64,000 nt of DNA from Paenibacillus pinihumi DSM 23905 = JCM 16419. Its GTDB lineage: Bacteria; Bacillota; Bacilli; Paenibacillales; Paenibacillaceae. The stretch lies in contig NZ_KE383864.1 of assembly GCF_000422505.1 (NCBI RefSeq), positions 354,381-418,380 of the forward strand, read 5' to 3'. The notes beneath the pieces are model-generated. The model saw only the letters and a program-made list of their open reading frames with translations. It was not told where the DNA came from and searched no databases. Shown here in pieces: positions 8,059 through 15,901 of this stretch; the stretch's first letter is position 1, and the number at the start of each line of letters is the position of its first letter. The position numbers and the translations under genes were made by a program.

Positions 8059-9258
8059 CTATTCCAGCTCGATTTTGTCATTGCCAGCAATATATACTCC
8101 GGCCACCACGGCATGTCCGATTTTTGTCATGCGCAGCACCTGCCCGGCTCCCTGCTTTTCACCGATGCGAAGCAGTCCCAGATGCATCATCATTCTGAAA
8201 ATGCGCTGCTCGAGGATGGACTGGGGTGTATCATAATAGTAAGGCTTGATGAACGGCTCAAGCACCTCGCCAAGTGAATGCACCGTTACCCAACGGTCGC
8301 CGAGCCGGTCAATCCAGTTGGCAAGCGACAGCAGATTCGGAATTGCGCCTTTGTAGAGGCGGAGCCAGAACTTGTACAGCAATGTCGGCTCCTCCAGCCG
8401 CCGGTTAACCACCCACTGCTCTCCTTTGGGAGTGAGCAGGAGACGACCCCCGTCCTCAATCAACAACTGATTGTAATAGGCGTAATCATACAACAGGGAA
8501 AGTCTGTTCGGATAATCTTTGATCCGGCGCCCGTATCCAAACCGCCATTCGCCGCGGGCGGGGATTTCCTCCCGGATGTGCAGGCTTTCGAGAAGCTGCT
8601 GCAGCACCCTTTTGTACATGACTCCCTCCGTATTGAGCGCAATCTCATGCTTGCCTGCAAATTGCAGCAAGGTCAGCAGGTCATCTGACATAAGCCCCTG
8701 TTCGTCACGGAAGCCTTCCGGCTCTTCCAGGTAGTGAAGAGAGCTCCTCAGCTGCCGCCCCAGTTCATCTCCAAACCGTTCTTTCAAATCTCCCGGAACA
8801 TGAAAAAGGTAGCGTCCCGGACCTGTAAAACCATTAAACAGCCAGCCCGTCTGTTTAAACTTCACAATCAGGTCACGGGGACTGGGCGGCTCCTGACTGA
8901 TTGTGCCCTGCTTGCTTTTTTTTGTTTTTTTGGCTGCCGCCGTATCCCGCTTCTCCGGGGCCTGCACAGCTTTGGATTCTTGCGGTCCGGTGTCGAAGCG
9001 GCTTTGCTGAACCCGGGCGATCAACTCCTCAAGACTGAACGCATTCTGCGAATCAAACAACAAAGAATTAAGAAATCGCTTTTCCTCCCATGTCATGGAA
9101 CTGATTTGATTCTTAAACCCTTCTTTATTGCTAATCGCCCGGAGTATGGATTGAATCAATTCGTTCTTGGAATGGCTGTTGCACTCGCAGCGGTATACAT
9201 CCGCAATCCGGGACAACTGGCCGATATCCGCGTATCCGAGCATTTCTGATAGATTCAT
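8059..9258 (-). CDS. conserved hypothetical protein, winged-helix-like
   Basis: A 399-residue soluble protein I do not recognise as a named family. Residues 1-80 are helical (MLGYADIGQLSRIADVYRCE, then SKNELIQSILRAI, a SAP/helicase-associated style). A low-complexity basic linker (about 98-117, AAAKKTKKSKQG) follows, then a large C-terminal part with repeated helix-rich blocks (LLYDYAYYNQLLIEDGGRLLLTPKGEQWV and RMMMHLGLLRIGE... MTKIGHAVV) that look like winged helices, similar in style to the domain preceding helicases of the XPB type. No ATPase or nuclease motif is visible. GGAGGGG precedes ATG 9258. It stands alone between the IDEAL gene and a phosphatase gene. Confidence 0.7.
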   Translation of the reverse strand: MNLSEMLGYADIGQLSRIADVYRCECNSHSKNELIQSILRAISNKEGFKNQISSMTWEEKRFLNSLLFDSQNAFSLEELIARVQQSRFDTGPQESKAVQAPEKRDTAAAKKTKKSKQGTISQEPPSPRDLIVKFKQTGWLFNGFTGPGRYLFHVPGDLKERFGDELGRQLRSSLHYLEEPEGFRDEQGLMSDDLLTLLQFAGKHEIALNTEGVMYKRVLQQLLESLHIREEIPARGEWRFGYGRRIKDYPNRLSLLYDYAYYNQLLIEDGGRLLLTPKGEQWVVNRRLEEPTLLYKFWLRLYKGAIPNLLSLANWIDRLGDRWVTVHSLGEVLEPFIKPYYYDTPQSILEQRIFRMMMHLGLLRIGEKQGAGQVLRMTKIGHAVVAGVYIAGNDKIELE

Positions 9259-9369
9259 CTTCTCCCCTCCGGTTAATCAAGTAACAAGGATTGTTGTGCA
9301 TCCTCTTGCTGTACTAACCATTATGGGAAAAATCTGAGAAAATAAACCTGCATGCCCGCGGTTGCCGTA

Positions 9370-9957
9370 TTAATCGAGATGACGCATACAGTTATGAAGA
9401 GCAGACTGCCAGCGTCCTTCGTTATAATCCATAATCGAAAATGACATATTTCCGATATAGCTCTTATCTAAATTGTCACACAGGGCATGCACCATCTGAG
9501 ACAAGAAGCTGCCGTGCGAGACAACGAGCAAATTGTTCATTCCCTCCTGCAGCAGCCAATCCTTCAAAAAACCAAATCCCCTCGCCCTTACAAGCTCATC
9601 ACTTTCCTGGCCTTCATAGGTTTGGCGCCACTGTTCGCCCCAGCGGCTGATTCTCTCCTGCTCCGTTGTACCTTCAATTTCACCGAAATACCTTTCCTGC
9701 AGCCGCTCATCCGGCTCAAGCAGCGGTATTTCCAGCTTCTCAGCAATAATGCGCGCCGTCTCGCGCGCCCGGGACAGATGGCTGGATACAACGCCGTCCC
9801 AATGCATGCCATCTGCTGCCAACCGCTCCGCCAGGGCCCTGGCCTGGCGGATACCTTCCTCATTGAGCGGAATATCAGTCTGGCCTTGGATTTTGCCCAA
9901 TGCATTCCATTCTGTCCTTCCGTGTCTGATCCATCCGATTCTTTTTGATTCCTTCAT
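9370..9957 (-). CDS. histidine phosphatase family protein
   Basis: A 195-residue member of the phosphoglycerate mutase/acid phosphatase superfamily. The catalytic RHG (11-13) lies in IRHGRTEWN, the acidic FGEIEG loop is near 91-96, and the second catalytic His is in VVSHGSF (His148). Known relatives dephosphorylate small metabolites such as sugar phosphates or alpha-ribazole phosphate; the substrate is not evident. GGGGGA precedes the ATG at 9957. It is a single gene between the hypothetical and the sigma-factor operon. Confidence 0.88.
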   Translation of the reverse strand: MKESKRIGWIRHGRTEWNALGKIQGQTDIPLNEEGIRQARALAERLAADGMHWDGVVSSHLSRARETARIIAEKLEIPLLEPDERLQERYFGEIEGTTEQERISRWGEQWRQTYEGQESDELVRARGFGFLKDWLLQEGMNNLLVVSHGSFLSQMVHALCDNLDKSYIGNMSFSIMDYNEGRWQSALHNCMRHLD

Positions 9958-10093
9958 TAGTGATTCCCCCGATTATTGATTAGATTTTCCTGAACGATCA
10001 TCAAACTGCCTGTCATCTTATATCATGCACTTAGGTTTATGATGAGCTGAATTTTTTATCTGATGTTTAACCGCTGCTTTCTTGCTGGTGTAT

Positions 10094-10131
10094 AAAAAAA
10101 CAAACGCCTCCAGCACAATACGCTGGAGACG
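10094..10131 (-). terminator. terminator of the ECF sigma / anti-sigma operon
   Basis: On the minus strand CGTCTCCAGC-GTATTGT-GCTGGAGGCG followed by TTTGTTTTTTT. It starts 5 nt after the anti-sigma stop (10136). Confidence 0.92.
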
Positions 10132-10135
10132 TGGG

Positions 10136-10738
10136 CTATGTTCGAGTACGTGAAAGCCAGTTTAAAATAAGCAAGGTTATAATAATGCCGAGTATCGATA
10201 ATGCCACCCAGTACTGTGGTACAGTAGGCACGACATTAAGCACAAAGGGATCACTAATACTTGCTACAGGGATTTCCTCATAAAATTCCGTGCTGATTAA
10301 GGAGATACCTTCATTCGCATTTACCGTATCCAGCAAACCCGTAATATTCGCCATCGATGTGGTGTCCGTCTTTTCACCAAACAGAAAATATACGAATCCG
10401 CAGACAAACATCGCCATACAGCATGCAATTATAGCCGATACATTCCGTTTGAACACCCTGCTAATCTGATAGCGGCGCTCATTAATCGGCATCATCCAGG
10501 ACTGCTCCATATATATACGGTCCATGACGCTGCGCGTGATGTCATCCATTGGTTCAGAAGCCGCTGGTCCTTGTTGGGCAGCGCTGCGGATCATGGCTTC
10601 ACTTTCCTCCCAGATGCGAAACTCCTCCATGCAGCAATTACAATGCTGAAGATGTTGATCAATCGCCATTCGTTCGGGGTCATTTTCCGGTAAATCCCAG
10701 TAAATCCCGAGTGATTCTTGAACTTCATGGCATTTCAT
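10136..10738 (-). CDS. zinc-binding anti-sigma factor (zf-HC2), membrane protein
   Basis: A 200-residue protein whose N-terminus carries the anti-sigma zinc motif His29-x3-Cys33-x2-Cys36 (HLQHCNCC). Two hydrophobic segments follow, near residues 100-122 (IIACCMAMFVCGFVYFLFG) and at the C-terminus (YWVALSILGIIITLLILNWL). Such proteins hold a cognate ECF sigma factor inactive until a signal releases it. The gene overlaps the end of the upstream ECF sigma gene by 4 nt, the usual arrangement of cognate pairs. The signal sensed is unknown. Confidence 0.9.
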   Translation of the reverse strand: MKCHEVQESLGIYWDLPENDPERMAIDQHLQHCNCCMEEFRIWEESEAMIRSAAQQGPAASEPMDDITRSVMDRIYMEQSWMMPINERRYQISRVFKRNVSAIIACCMAMFVCGFVYFLFGEKTDTTSMANITGLLDTVNANEGISLISTEFYEEIPVASISDPFVLNVVPTVPQYWVALSILGIIITLLILNWLSRTRT

Positions 10739-11331
10739 CTTGTCTTCATCCCTTCATATTCTTCCACTGCCAAATGTTCTCCGAAATACGGCTCAAGCTG
10801 AAGCTTCACGCTAGCACGCGCACGGAACAACAGCGACTTGACGGAACTGACCGTCTGGCCGAGTATGTTGGCGATCTCCTGATAATCCAGCTGGTCATAC
10901 TCACGCAATATGAGAGCAGAGCGCTGTTTTTCCGGGAGATTGTTGATTGCTTCCCTAACCAGCAGCATGCGTTCATTTTGCAATACCTGCTGCTCGGGAA
11001 TGGCATCCAGCGGGGCTACCGGTATGTATCCTGTTTCATCAAGCGAGAGATTGGCGTTCTTCTGCTTGCGAAGCTCACTGAGCACTGTATTTCGGGCAAT
11101 TGTATATAGCCAGGTAGAAAAGGAGGCATCAACTTCACGGAATGAATGCAGGCTGCGATAAGCTTTGTAGAAGGTCTCTGAGCACAGATCCTCTGCCATC
11201 AGCTCCAATTGCGCGCTCTTTAGCATATGAAAGATAAAGGACAATATCTTGCGCTGGTAGCGTCGCATCAATTCCGAGTAAAGCTGTACATTGCCATCCT
11301 TGATCTCTCTTATTAACTGGGAATCGGTCAT
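10735..11331 (-). CDS. ECF-type RNA polymerase sigma factor
   Basis: A 198-residue sigma-70 family protein with regions 2 and 4 only. Region 2 includes MAEDLCSETFYKAYRSLHSFR and STWLYTIARNTVLSELRK; region 4 includes LPEKQRSALILREYDQLDY and the helix-turn-helix EIANILGQTVSSVKSLLFRA. It directs RNA polymerase to a stress-type regulon and is probably autoregulated, though no convincing ECF promoter could be assigned in the long upstream gap. Translationally coupled to the zf-HC2 anti-sigma gene. The ECF subgroup cannot be assigned by eye. Confidence 0.92.
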   Translation of the reverse strand: MTDSQLIREIKDGNVQLYSELMRRYQRKILSFIFHMLKSAQLELMAEDLCSETFYKAYRSLHSFREVDASFSTWLYTIARNTVLSELRKQKNANLSLDETGYIPVAPLDAIPEQQVLQNERMLLVREAINNLPEKQRSALILREYDQLDYQEIANILGQTVSSVKSLLFRARASVKLQLEPYFGEHLAVEEYEGMKTR

Positions 11332-11573
11332 GAAGTGCGACCCTCCTTGGCCTTCGGAGTGATCTACCCAGTTCGGTATTTCCTAATCAGTTGTACCGAA
11401 TCGGGAGCGAAAAGTTGCGGTCTATTTTGAAAAAAATGAGTGTCAGGTTGAATAAAGCGTCTGTCGGGGATGAAAACCAACGAAATTCGACAAAATCCGC
11501 ACATTGGGATTTCGATAACAAAGCAATGTCTCTATTGTAGCACATGATGTCAATGTGTTGGTTAAAGATTTGT
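11332..11573. other. intergenic region upstream of the ECF sigma gene
   Basis: No credible reading frame on either strand. On the minus strand CAACTTTTCGCTCCCGATT followed by CGGTA resembles a loose ECF-type -35/-10 pair about 60 nt before the sigma start, and a TTGACA lies near 11553-11558 without a well-spaced -10 element. Neither is strong enough to call. Confidence 0.4.
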
Positions 11574-11603
11574 AAAAAAAAGACCACTCTGGTTAAGGAG
11601 TGG
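11574..11603 (-). terminator. terminator of the sufR-like gene
   Basis: Minus-strand CCACTC-CTTAACCA-GAGTGG followed by TCTTTTTTTT, starting 57 nt after the stop at 11661. Confidence 0.85.
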
Positions 11604-11660
11604 AATTTGATTGGCCACGCTTGACATCGGCCTCATTTTATTAACGGGTTGCCTTCTAAT

Positions 11661-12338
11661 TTATGCTTCGGATACCTCACTGCTGTCAAAAGCCTTCACA
11701 CTATACACACATCGTCTGCCCCCGGATACAATATGCTCAAGCCGCTCGATCCGGACACTTTCACCAAGCACAGTCTTGAAAAGATGCAGCTCATTTTTGC
11801 AGAGTCGCAAGCAGGCAGTGGCCGCATCGCAAATGGGACAATGCTTTTCCACCAGCAGGAAACTGCCATCCTCCTGATCCTGCACCTCCGCCATATAGCC
11901 CTCCTGTGAGCGTATAGACGCCAGCTTCTCGAGCCGCTCCTTCAAGCCCGGGTTTTCGCCGATTTGCTCTGAATACTGCTGCTGCATTTTTTTGTTTCGG
12001 ACATCAAGCAGCTTGTCCAGGCCGGATGGGCCAAAAGCCTCTTTCATGGAATCAATCAAACTTATGGAAAGCTCTGAATATCCGCTCGGGAAAAACTGAT
12101 TTGCTTCCGGTGTAAGCACCCACAGCTTAGCCGGGCGTCCCATCGGCCGGGCTTCTTCGATGCTGGTCACAATACCTTCCTCTTCCAGCGCATTCAACTG
12201 TTTGCGTATCGCCATCCCCGAGAGGGTAAATTCAGAAGCCAGCTTCAGGACATCCATACCTCCCCGCTGTTTTAACAAATCAATAATTGCCCTCCGGGTT
12301 TTCGTAGCTGATTCTTTACTCGATTCATTTTGCTTCAA
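11661..12338 (-). CDS. SufR-like iron-sulfur winged-helix transcriptional regulator
   Basis: A 225-residue DeoR/ArsR-type regulator. A winged helix occupies about 13-80 (TRRAIIDLLKQRGGMDVLKL, EFTLSGMAIRKQLNALEEEGI, GRPAKLWVLT). The C-terminal half has the cysteine pattern of SufR: HCPIC (Cys167, Cys170), ACLRLC (Cys176, Cys180) and RRC (Cys210), likely ligands for a redox-sensitive [Fe-S] cluster. The start is TTG at 12338, 7 nt after AAAGGGGG; the 14-codon extension to 12380 is rejected. It diverges from an A-type Fe-S carrier and a ferredoxin gene, so control of Fe-S functions from the shared region is a reasonable inference. Confidence 0.85.
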   Translation of the reverse strand: MKQNESSKESATKTRRAIIDLLKQRGGMDVLKLASEFTLSGMAIRKQLNALEEEGIVTSIEEARPMGRPAKLWVLTPEANQFFPSGYSELSISLIDSMKEAFGPSGLDKLLDVRNKKMQQQYSEQIGENPGLKERLEKLASIRSQEGYMAEVQDQEDGSFLLVEKHCPICDAATACLRLCKNELHLFKTVLGESVRIERLEHIVSGGRRCVYSVKAFDSSEVSEA

Positions 12339-12403
12339 TGGAATTCCCCCTTTCTCTTGTAACCGGATCCTCAATTTCAATATTTATATTTTAAACATAA
12401 TTG

Positions 12404-12455
12404 TTGACAAAGTCAAAAATAACATCTATGTTTACTTTATAAACTTTTAAGTTTA
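12404..12455 (+). promoter_or_regulatory. sufR / hesB intergenic promoter with two palindromes
   Basis: On the plus strand TTGACA (12404-12409), a 17-nt spacer and TATGTT (12427-12432). A palindrome AACAT-CT-ATGTT (12421-12432) covers the -10 and a second, TAAACTT-TT-AAGTTTA (12440-12455), covers the expected transcription start. These positions suit repression by the divergently encoded SufR-like protein, but no consensus SufR box is matched, so the regulator is inferred. Confidence 0.6.
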
Positions 12456-12524
12456 AAAATATAAATTGCAGGTCTGACCTTTTTCCCGGTCTGGTGCTGC
12501 ATGACTATGAGCGAGGTGAAAGCA

Positions 12525-12881
12525 TTGATTGAAGTAAGCAAAAAAGCGGAATCCATCATCGCCGGAATGATACAGGATGAAGGTGGAGAAACGTTTTTCT
12601 TGAGAGTCGCCATCGAAGACGGCGGATGCAGCGGGCTTTCCTATAAAATTAAACTTGATGATCAATTGTCGGGCGAAGACAGCACAATTCAGGCTGATGG
12701 CTTTAAGATCGTATGGGAGAAGGCATCAGAGGAATTTCTTGCCGGGGTAAAGATTGATTATATAGATCAGGGGATGACCGGGGGTTTTACCATTGATAAC
12801 CCGAATGCCAAAGCAACCTGCGGCTGCGGGGCCAGCTTCCGTACAGCGACCTACAAGGGTGCCCGGAAAAAATGTGACTAG
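12525..12881 (+). CDS. A-type iron-sulfur carrier (HesB/IscA family)
   Basis: A 118-residue Fe-S assembly scaffold or carrier. The three conserved cysteines are present: Cys35 in GGCSGLSY and Cys99/Cys101 in CGCGASF. Such proteins receive iron or Fe-S clusters and pass them to target proteins. The start is TTG at 12525: GAGGTG (12513-12518) is exactly 6 nt upstream and the product begins IEVSKKAES, as most IscA proteins do; the earlier ATG codons at 12501 and 12507 have no ribosome site. It is followed after 56 nt by a ferredoxin gene. Confidence 0.92.
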   Translation: MIEVSKKAESIIAGMIQDEGGETFFLRVAIEDGGCSGLSYKIKLDDQLSGEDSTIQADGFKIVWEKASEEFLAGVKIDYIDQGMTGGFTIDNPNAKATCGCGASFRTATYKGARKKCD

Positions 12882-12937
12882 AAATATTAGACCGGATTCG
12901 GACGCTAATCAAATTAAAAGGAAGAAGTGAGCACAAA

Positions 12938-13177
12938 ATGGCCTTTGTCATTACAGAAGCATGTATTCATGAAAAAGCCGCCGACTGCGCTGATGTGTGT
13001 CCAGTTGACTGCATTGAGGAGGGCGAGGATCAGTTTTACATTGATGCAGACATTTGTATTGACTGCGGAGCCTGTGAAGCAGCATGTCCTGTTGCGGCTA
13101 TTTACTATGAAGATGAACTCCCCGAAGACCAGAAAATATACATGCAGAAAGCTGAGGAATTCTACCGGATTAAATAA
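12938..13177 (+). CDS. two-cluster bacterial ferredoxin
   Basis: A 79-residue ferredoxin with eight cysteines: Cys9, Cys17, Cys21, Cys25 and then Cys40-x2-Cys43-x2-Cys46-x3-Cys50 (CIDCGACEAACP). The widened C-x7-C spacing of the first half is that of seven-iron ferredoxins ([3Fe-4S] plus [4Fe-4S]), though with eight cysteines the first cluster type is not certain. Acidic overall. It shares the plus strand and probably the promoter with the HesB-type gene. AGGAAG lies upstream of the ATG. Confidence 0.93.
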   Translation: MAFVITEACIHEKAADCADVCPVDCIEEGEDQFYIDADICIDCGACEAACPVAAIYYEDELPEDQKIYMQKAEEFYRIK

Positions 13178-13231
13178 CACGGTTTGGCTCCTCTGGCTAA
13201 ACAAATATCCTTTGGAAGCTGGTGCAAATAT

Positions 13232-13258
13232 ACCGGTTGCAAAATATTTTGCGCCGGT
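13232..13258 (+). terminator. imperfect hairpin after the ferredoxin gene
   Basis: ACCGG (13232-13236) pairs with CCGGT (13254-13258) around the perfect palindrome GCAAAATATTTTGC (13239-13252). It starts 54 nt after the ferredoxin stop and is followed only by TTTCC, so it is either a weak terminator or a protein-binding palindrome upstream of the next promoter. Confidence 0.45.
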
Positions 13259-13282
13259 TTCCAAAAAAAATGAAAACGCTTA

Positions 13283-13311
13283 TTGACAAAATGAAAACGT
13301 ATACATATAAT
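13283..13311 (+). promoter_or_regulatory. consensus sigma-A promoter with internal cre site
   Basis: TTGACA (13283-13288), exactly 17 nt, TATAAT (13306-13311): a full consensus match. The spacer positions 13291-13305 read ATGAAAACGTATACA, which matches all 15 positions of the CcpA operator consensus WTGNAARCGNWWWCA. A second, imperfect copy (ATGAAAACGCTTATT, 13270-13284) precedes it. A CcpA-type protein bound here would block RNA polymerase, giving catabolite repression. Confidence 0.85.
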
Positions 13312-13317
13312 AAAAGT

Positions 13318-13398
13318 ACAGTATGGTTTCTCTCCACTCCTATCCAAATACTTAGCGCTCAGAATGAGTGCTGCCACCCGGTTCGGGTGGTTTTTTTT
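13318..13398 (+). ncRNA. candidate small regulatory RNA, catabolite controlled
   Basis: The promoter at 13283-13311 has no open frame of size behind it; transcription would run about 80 nt to a strong terminator. The predicted RNA has a 5' segment rich in C and U (13328-13345, TTCTCTCCACTCCTATCC) with no obvious pairing partner, a 7-bp hairpin GCGCTCA-GAA-TGAGTGC (13355-13371) and the terminator stem. This single-stranded pyrimidine tract could pair with Shine-Dalgarno sequences. A 10-codon frame from ATG 13323 lacks a ribosome site. I cannot match it to a named RNA family. Confidence 0.65.
13374..13398 (+). terminator. terminator of the candidate small RNA
   Basis: CCACCCG-GTT-CGGGTGG (13374-13390) followed by eight T residues (13391-13398), a strong factor-independent terminator on the plus strand. 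Confidence 0.93.
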
Positions 13399-13508
13399 GT
13401 TCATTTTTACTCGTGCAGGTTGCTTCTGAACAAACAGATAAGCCTGCATGCTTCCTCTCTTCCGGAATTCATGAGCTTAGCCGGACCATGCCGGATAAGC
13501 CGCCAGCT

Positions 13509-13558
13509 ATAGCAAAGAGGCGCTGCCAAGGAAATTACTGGCAGCGCCTCTTTGCTAT
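13509..13558 (-). terminator. bidirectional terminator-like 20-bp hairpin downstream of tyrA
   Basis: Perfect 20-bp arms (13509-13528 and 13539-13558) around a 10-nt loop. It starts 14 nt after the tyrA stop. Each arm ends in CTCTTTGCTAT, giving a short U-rich segment in both directions, so it can also stop plus-strand read-through from the small RNA gene. Confidence 0.8.
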
Positions 13559-13572
13559 ATAGATAATGTGAA

Positions 13573-14664
13573 CTAGAAATGGGTGGAATAACCGGAAGAC
13601 TGGAGCAGCTGTACTGCCTGATCCAGATCCGATTGTTCCCGGAAGGATAGCCGGAGCACACCCGGTACATCTTCTCTGCTCTCAATAATTTGCAGGTTGC
13701 TCAGATTAATCCGGTGTTTGCCAAGCTCCGTTGCAATTTTCCCGATAATGCCCGGGTGATCCTCTACATCCACATAACATTCAAAAATCGAATGAATCAT
13801 ACCCTTGCGGCGCTCAGGCAGTTGGCTGCGGAATTCACCGGCTGTGAGAAAAGCTTCCTCAATCGCCGCTCCGTCGCCTTCCTCCAGCACCTTGATCACT
13901 TTGTTCGTCTCCTCCTGCCAGTCGGCAAGCAAAGACAGCATGACGTCTTTATTATTAATCAGAATATCGCGCCAAATAACCGGATCACTGGAGGCTATTC
14001 TCGTAATATCGCGGAAGCCTCCGGCAGCAAGAGAACTGTACAGCGGATTCCCTTCATTATAGCCTCTGATCTGATTGACAAGCATCGCCGCAATAATATG
14101 CGGCAAATGGCTGATTGCGCCGACAATGCCATCATGCTCTACAGCATCGACCATCACGATATGAGCCTTCGTATGCCTAAGGAGCGCCTTGAGACGGTCT
14201 ACTGCCTCCTGGGGTGTTGTCGGGTCTGGCGTCAATACATAGTACGCGTTCTCGAACAGAATCGAGCTGGCTGCCTCTACGCCTGAACGCTCCGAACCGG
14301 CCATTGGATGGCCGCCGATAAAGCAGGCTCCCTGAAGGTCATGCTTGCGCGCACTCGCAGCGACGGACGCCTTGGTGCTGCCGACATCGGTAATAATACA
14401 GCCCGGCTTGAGCTTAAATGTGCTGAGCTGCTGTACGTACTCCTCCAGATTGCCCACCGGCACGCACAGGAAGATGAAATCGGCTGCTTCCGCAGCTTCT
14501 CTCATTGAGGTTGTCCCTTCGTCCACAACCCCCCGCTGAATGTACTTCTCCACCGAGGACGGCCGGACGGAATGCCCGATAACATGAAGCCCCGGCTTCC
14601 CTTTAAAGCAAAGCGCAAGTGAACCTCCAATCAGGCCGACTCCGAAAATGGCTATTGTGGTCAT
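13573..14664 (-). CDS. tyrA: prephenate dehydrogenase with ACT domain
   Basis: TyrA makes 4-hydroxyphenylpyruvate from prephenate in tyrosine synthesis. The 363-residue protein has an NAD-binding GxGLIGGS motif (8-15), the central catalytic region containing FIGGHPMAGSERSG and HDGIVGAISHLPH, and a C-terminal ACT domain (about 293-360, CYVDVEDHPGIIGKIATELG) for allosteric feedback. It overlaps nothing but starts only 3 nt after the hisC stop, so the two genes are coupled. In B. subtilis aroA (EPSP synthase) follows tyrA; here it does not. Confidence 0.95.
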   Translation of the reverse strand: MTTIAIFGVGLIGGSLALCFKGKPGLHVIGHSVRPSSVEKYIQRGVVDEGTTSMREAAEAADFIFLCVPVGNLEEYVQQLSTFKLKPGCIITDVGSTKASVAASARKHDLQGACFIGGHPMAGSERSGVEAASSILFENAYYVLTPDPTTPQEAVDRLKALLRHTKAHIVMVDAVEHDGIVGAISHLPHIIAAMLVNQIRGYNEGNPLYSSLAAGGFRDITRIASSDPVIWRDILINNKDVMLSLLADWQEETNKVIKVLEEGDGAAIEEAFLTAGEFRSQLPERRKGMIHSIFECYVDVEDHPGIIGKIATELGKHRINLSNLQIIESREDVPGVLRLSFREQSDLDQAVQLLQSSGYSTHF

Positions 14665-14667
14665 CGT

Positions 14668-15765
14668 CTAAACTTGCACCGCCAATTCCTGCAATACCTG
14701 CTCCAGGGCGCTGATAAACTTCTCGTTCTGTTCTTGGCTGCCGACGGTAATCCGGACATGTGTCGGGTACTTGGACCATCTGGCGCGGGAAATAACGCCT
14801 CTGCGCAGCAAGCCGTCAAATATCTGGGCAGACGGATATTTCGCATCAAACATAATAAAATTTCCGTAAGCCGGGAAATAGCTCAAGCCCAGTCGTTCAA
14901 ACTCTCCGGTCATGTAATCAATCCCGCGTCTGTTCTGTTCACGACAGTAAGCCACAAACTCATTATCAGCGAGCGCTGCTTTAGCGGCAGCTTGTCCGAA
15001 GCGGCTTGTATTAAACGGCTCGCGAACCTGATTAATATAACGGATAATTTCCGGATGTCCGACCCCAAAGCCGATACGCAGCGATGCAAGTCCGTAAATT
15101 TTGGAGAACGTGCGCAGCAGAACCATGTTCTTGTACCGCTTCAGAAATTCAAAGCCGTCCGGGTACTGCTCGTCCTCAATGTATTCACAATAAGCCTCGT
15201 CAAGCACAACGAGCACATGCTGTGGAACCTGGCTCATAAATTGCTCCAGCTCATCCTTGTGCACGATTGTACCTGTCGGGTTGTTCGGGTTGCAGATCCA
15301 GACGATCTTCGTCTTGTCTGTCACACGGGCCAGCATCGCAGGCAGATCATGCTTGCCGTCCTTGAGCGGGACCTCAACAATCGTCGCATTCTCAACTTCT
15401 GCATTATGCTTATACTGGGCGAAAGTCTCGTCCGCCATAATCGTCTCGTCGCCTGTTGTCAGGAAAGCGCGCGCCAGCATCAGGATGACTTCATCAGAGC
15501 CGGCTCCGAAAATAATCTGGTCTGTGCCAACGCCGAATTTGGCTGCAATATCAGCCGTCAGGGCAACACTGGCCCCATCCGGATAAATGCTCGTGTTGGA
15601 AAGCTCTGCAACAATTGCTTCCTTCGCTTTCTCCGAAGATCCGAACGGATTCTCATTGGAGGCGAGCTTAATGACCTCTGTCAATCCGAGCTCCCGTTTT
15701 ACGTCTTCAATCGGTTTGCCCGGTTGGTAAACGGGTAGATGAACTATATTTTTTTTAGGCTGCAT
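14668..15765 (-). CDS. hisC: histidinol-phosphate / aromatic aminotransferase
   Basis: A 365-residue class I/II PLP-dependent aminotransferase. Substrate and cofactor motifs include ASNENPFG, the CNPNNPTGT segment and LLRTFSKIYGLASLRIG, where Lys222 should form the Schiff base. In the aromatic gene block of B. subtilis the HisC enzyme serves both histidine and Tyr/Phe synthesis, and the place next to tyrA supports that dual use. ATG 15765 follows GAGGTG; a GTG at 15774 inside the ribosome site is rejected. It is separated from trpA by a terminator. Confidence 0.93.
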   Translation of the reverse strand: MQPKKNIVHLPVYQPGKPIEDVKRELGLTEVIKLASNENPFGSSEKAKEAIVAELSNTSIYPDGASVALTADIAAKFGVGTDQIIFGAGSDEVILMLARAFLTTGDETIMADETFAQYKHNAEVENATIVEVPLKDGKHDLPAMLARVTDKTKIVWICNPNNPTGTIVHKDELEQFMSQVPQHVLVVLDEAYCEYIEDEQYPDGFEFLKRYKNMVLLRTFSKIYGLASLRIGFGVGHPEIIRYINQVREPFNTSRFGQAAAKAALADNEFVAYCREQNRRGIDYMTGEFERLGLSYFPAYGNFIMFDAKYPSAQIFDGLLRRGVISRARWSKYPTHVRITVGSQEQNEKFISALEQVLQELAVQV

Positions 15766-15838
15766 CACGATCACCTCATCGAATTCTGTTAAACACTATC
15801 CTTCACATTCTCTCATATCCGGCGGCCATTGAAAAGCC

Positions 15839-15870
15839 AAAAAAATCACCTTGCTTGTCAGCAAGGTGAT
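15839..15870 (-). terminator. terminator at the end of the trp operon
   Basis: Minus-strand ATCACCTTGC-TGACAA-GCAAGGTGAT followed by a run of T residues, beginning 31 nt after the trpA stop and ending before hisC. It splits the trp genes from hisC-tyrA. Confidence 0.92.
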
Positions 15871-15901
15871 TACGAACCTCAATATGTCAGGCACTGGAGG
15901 A

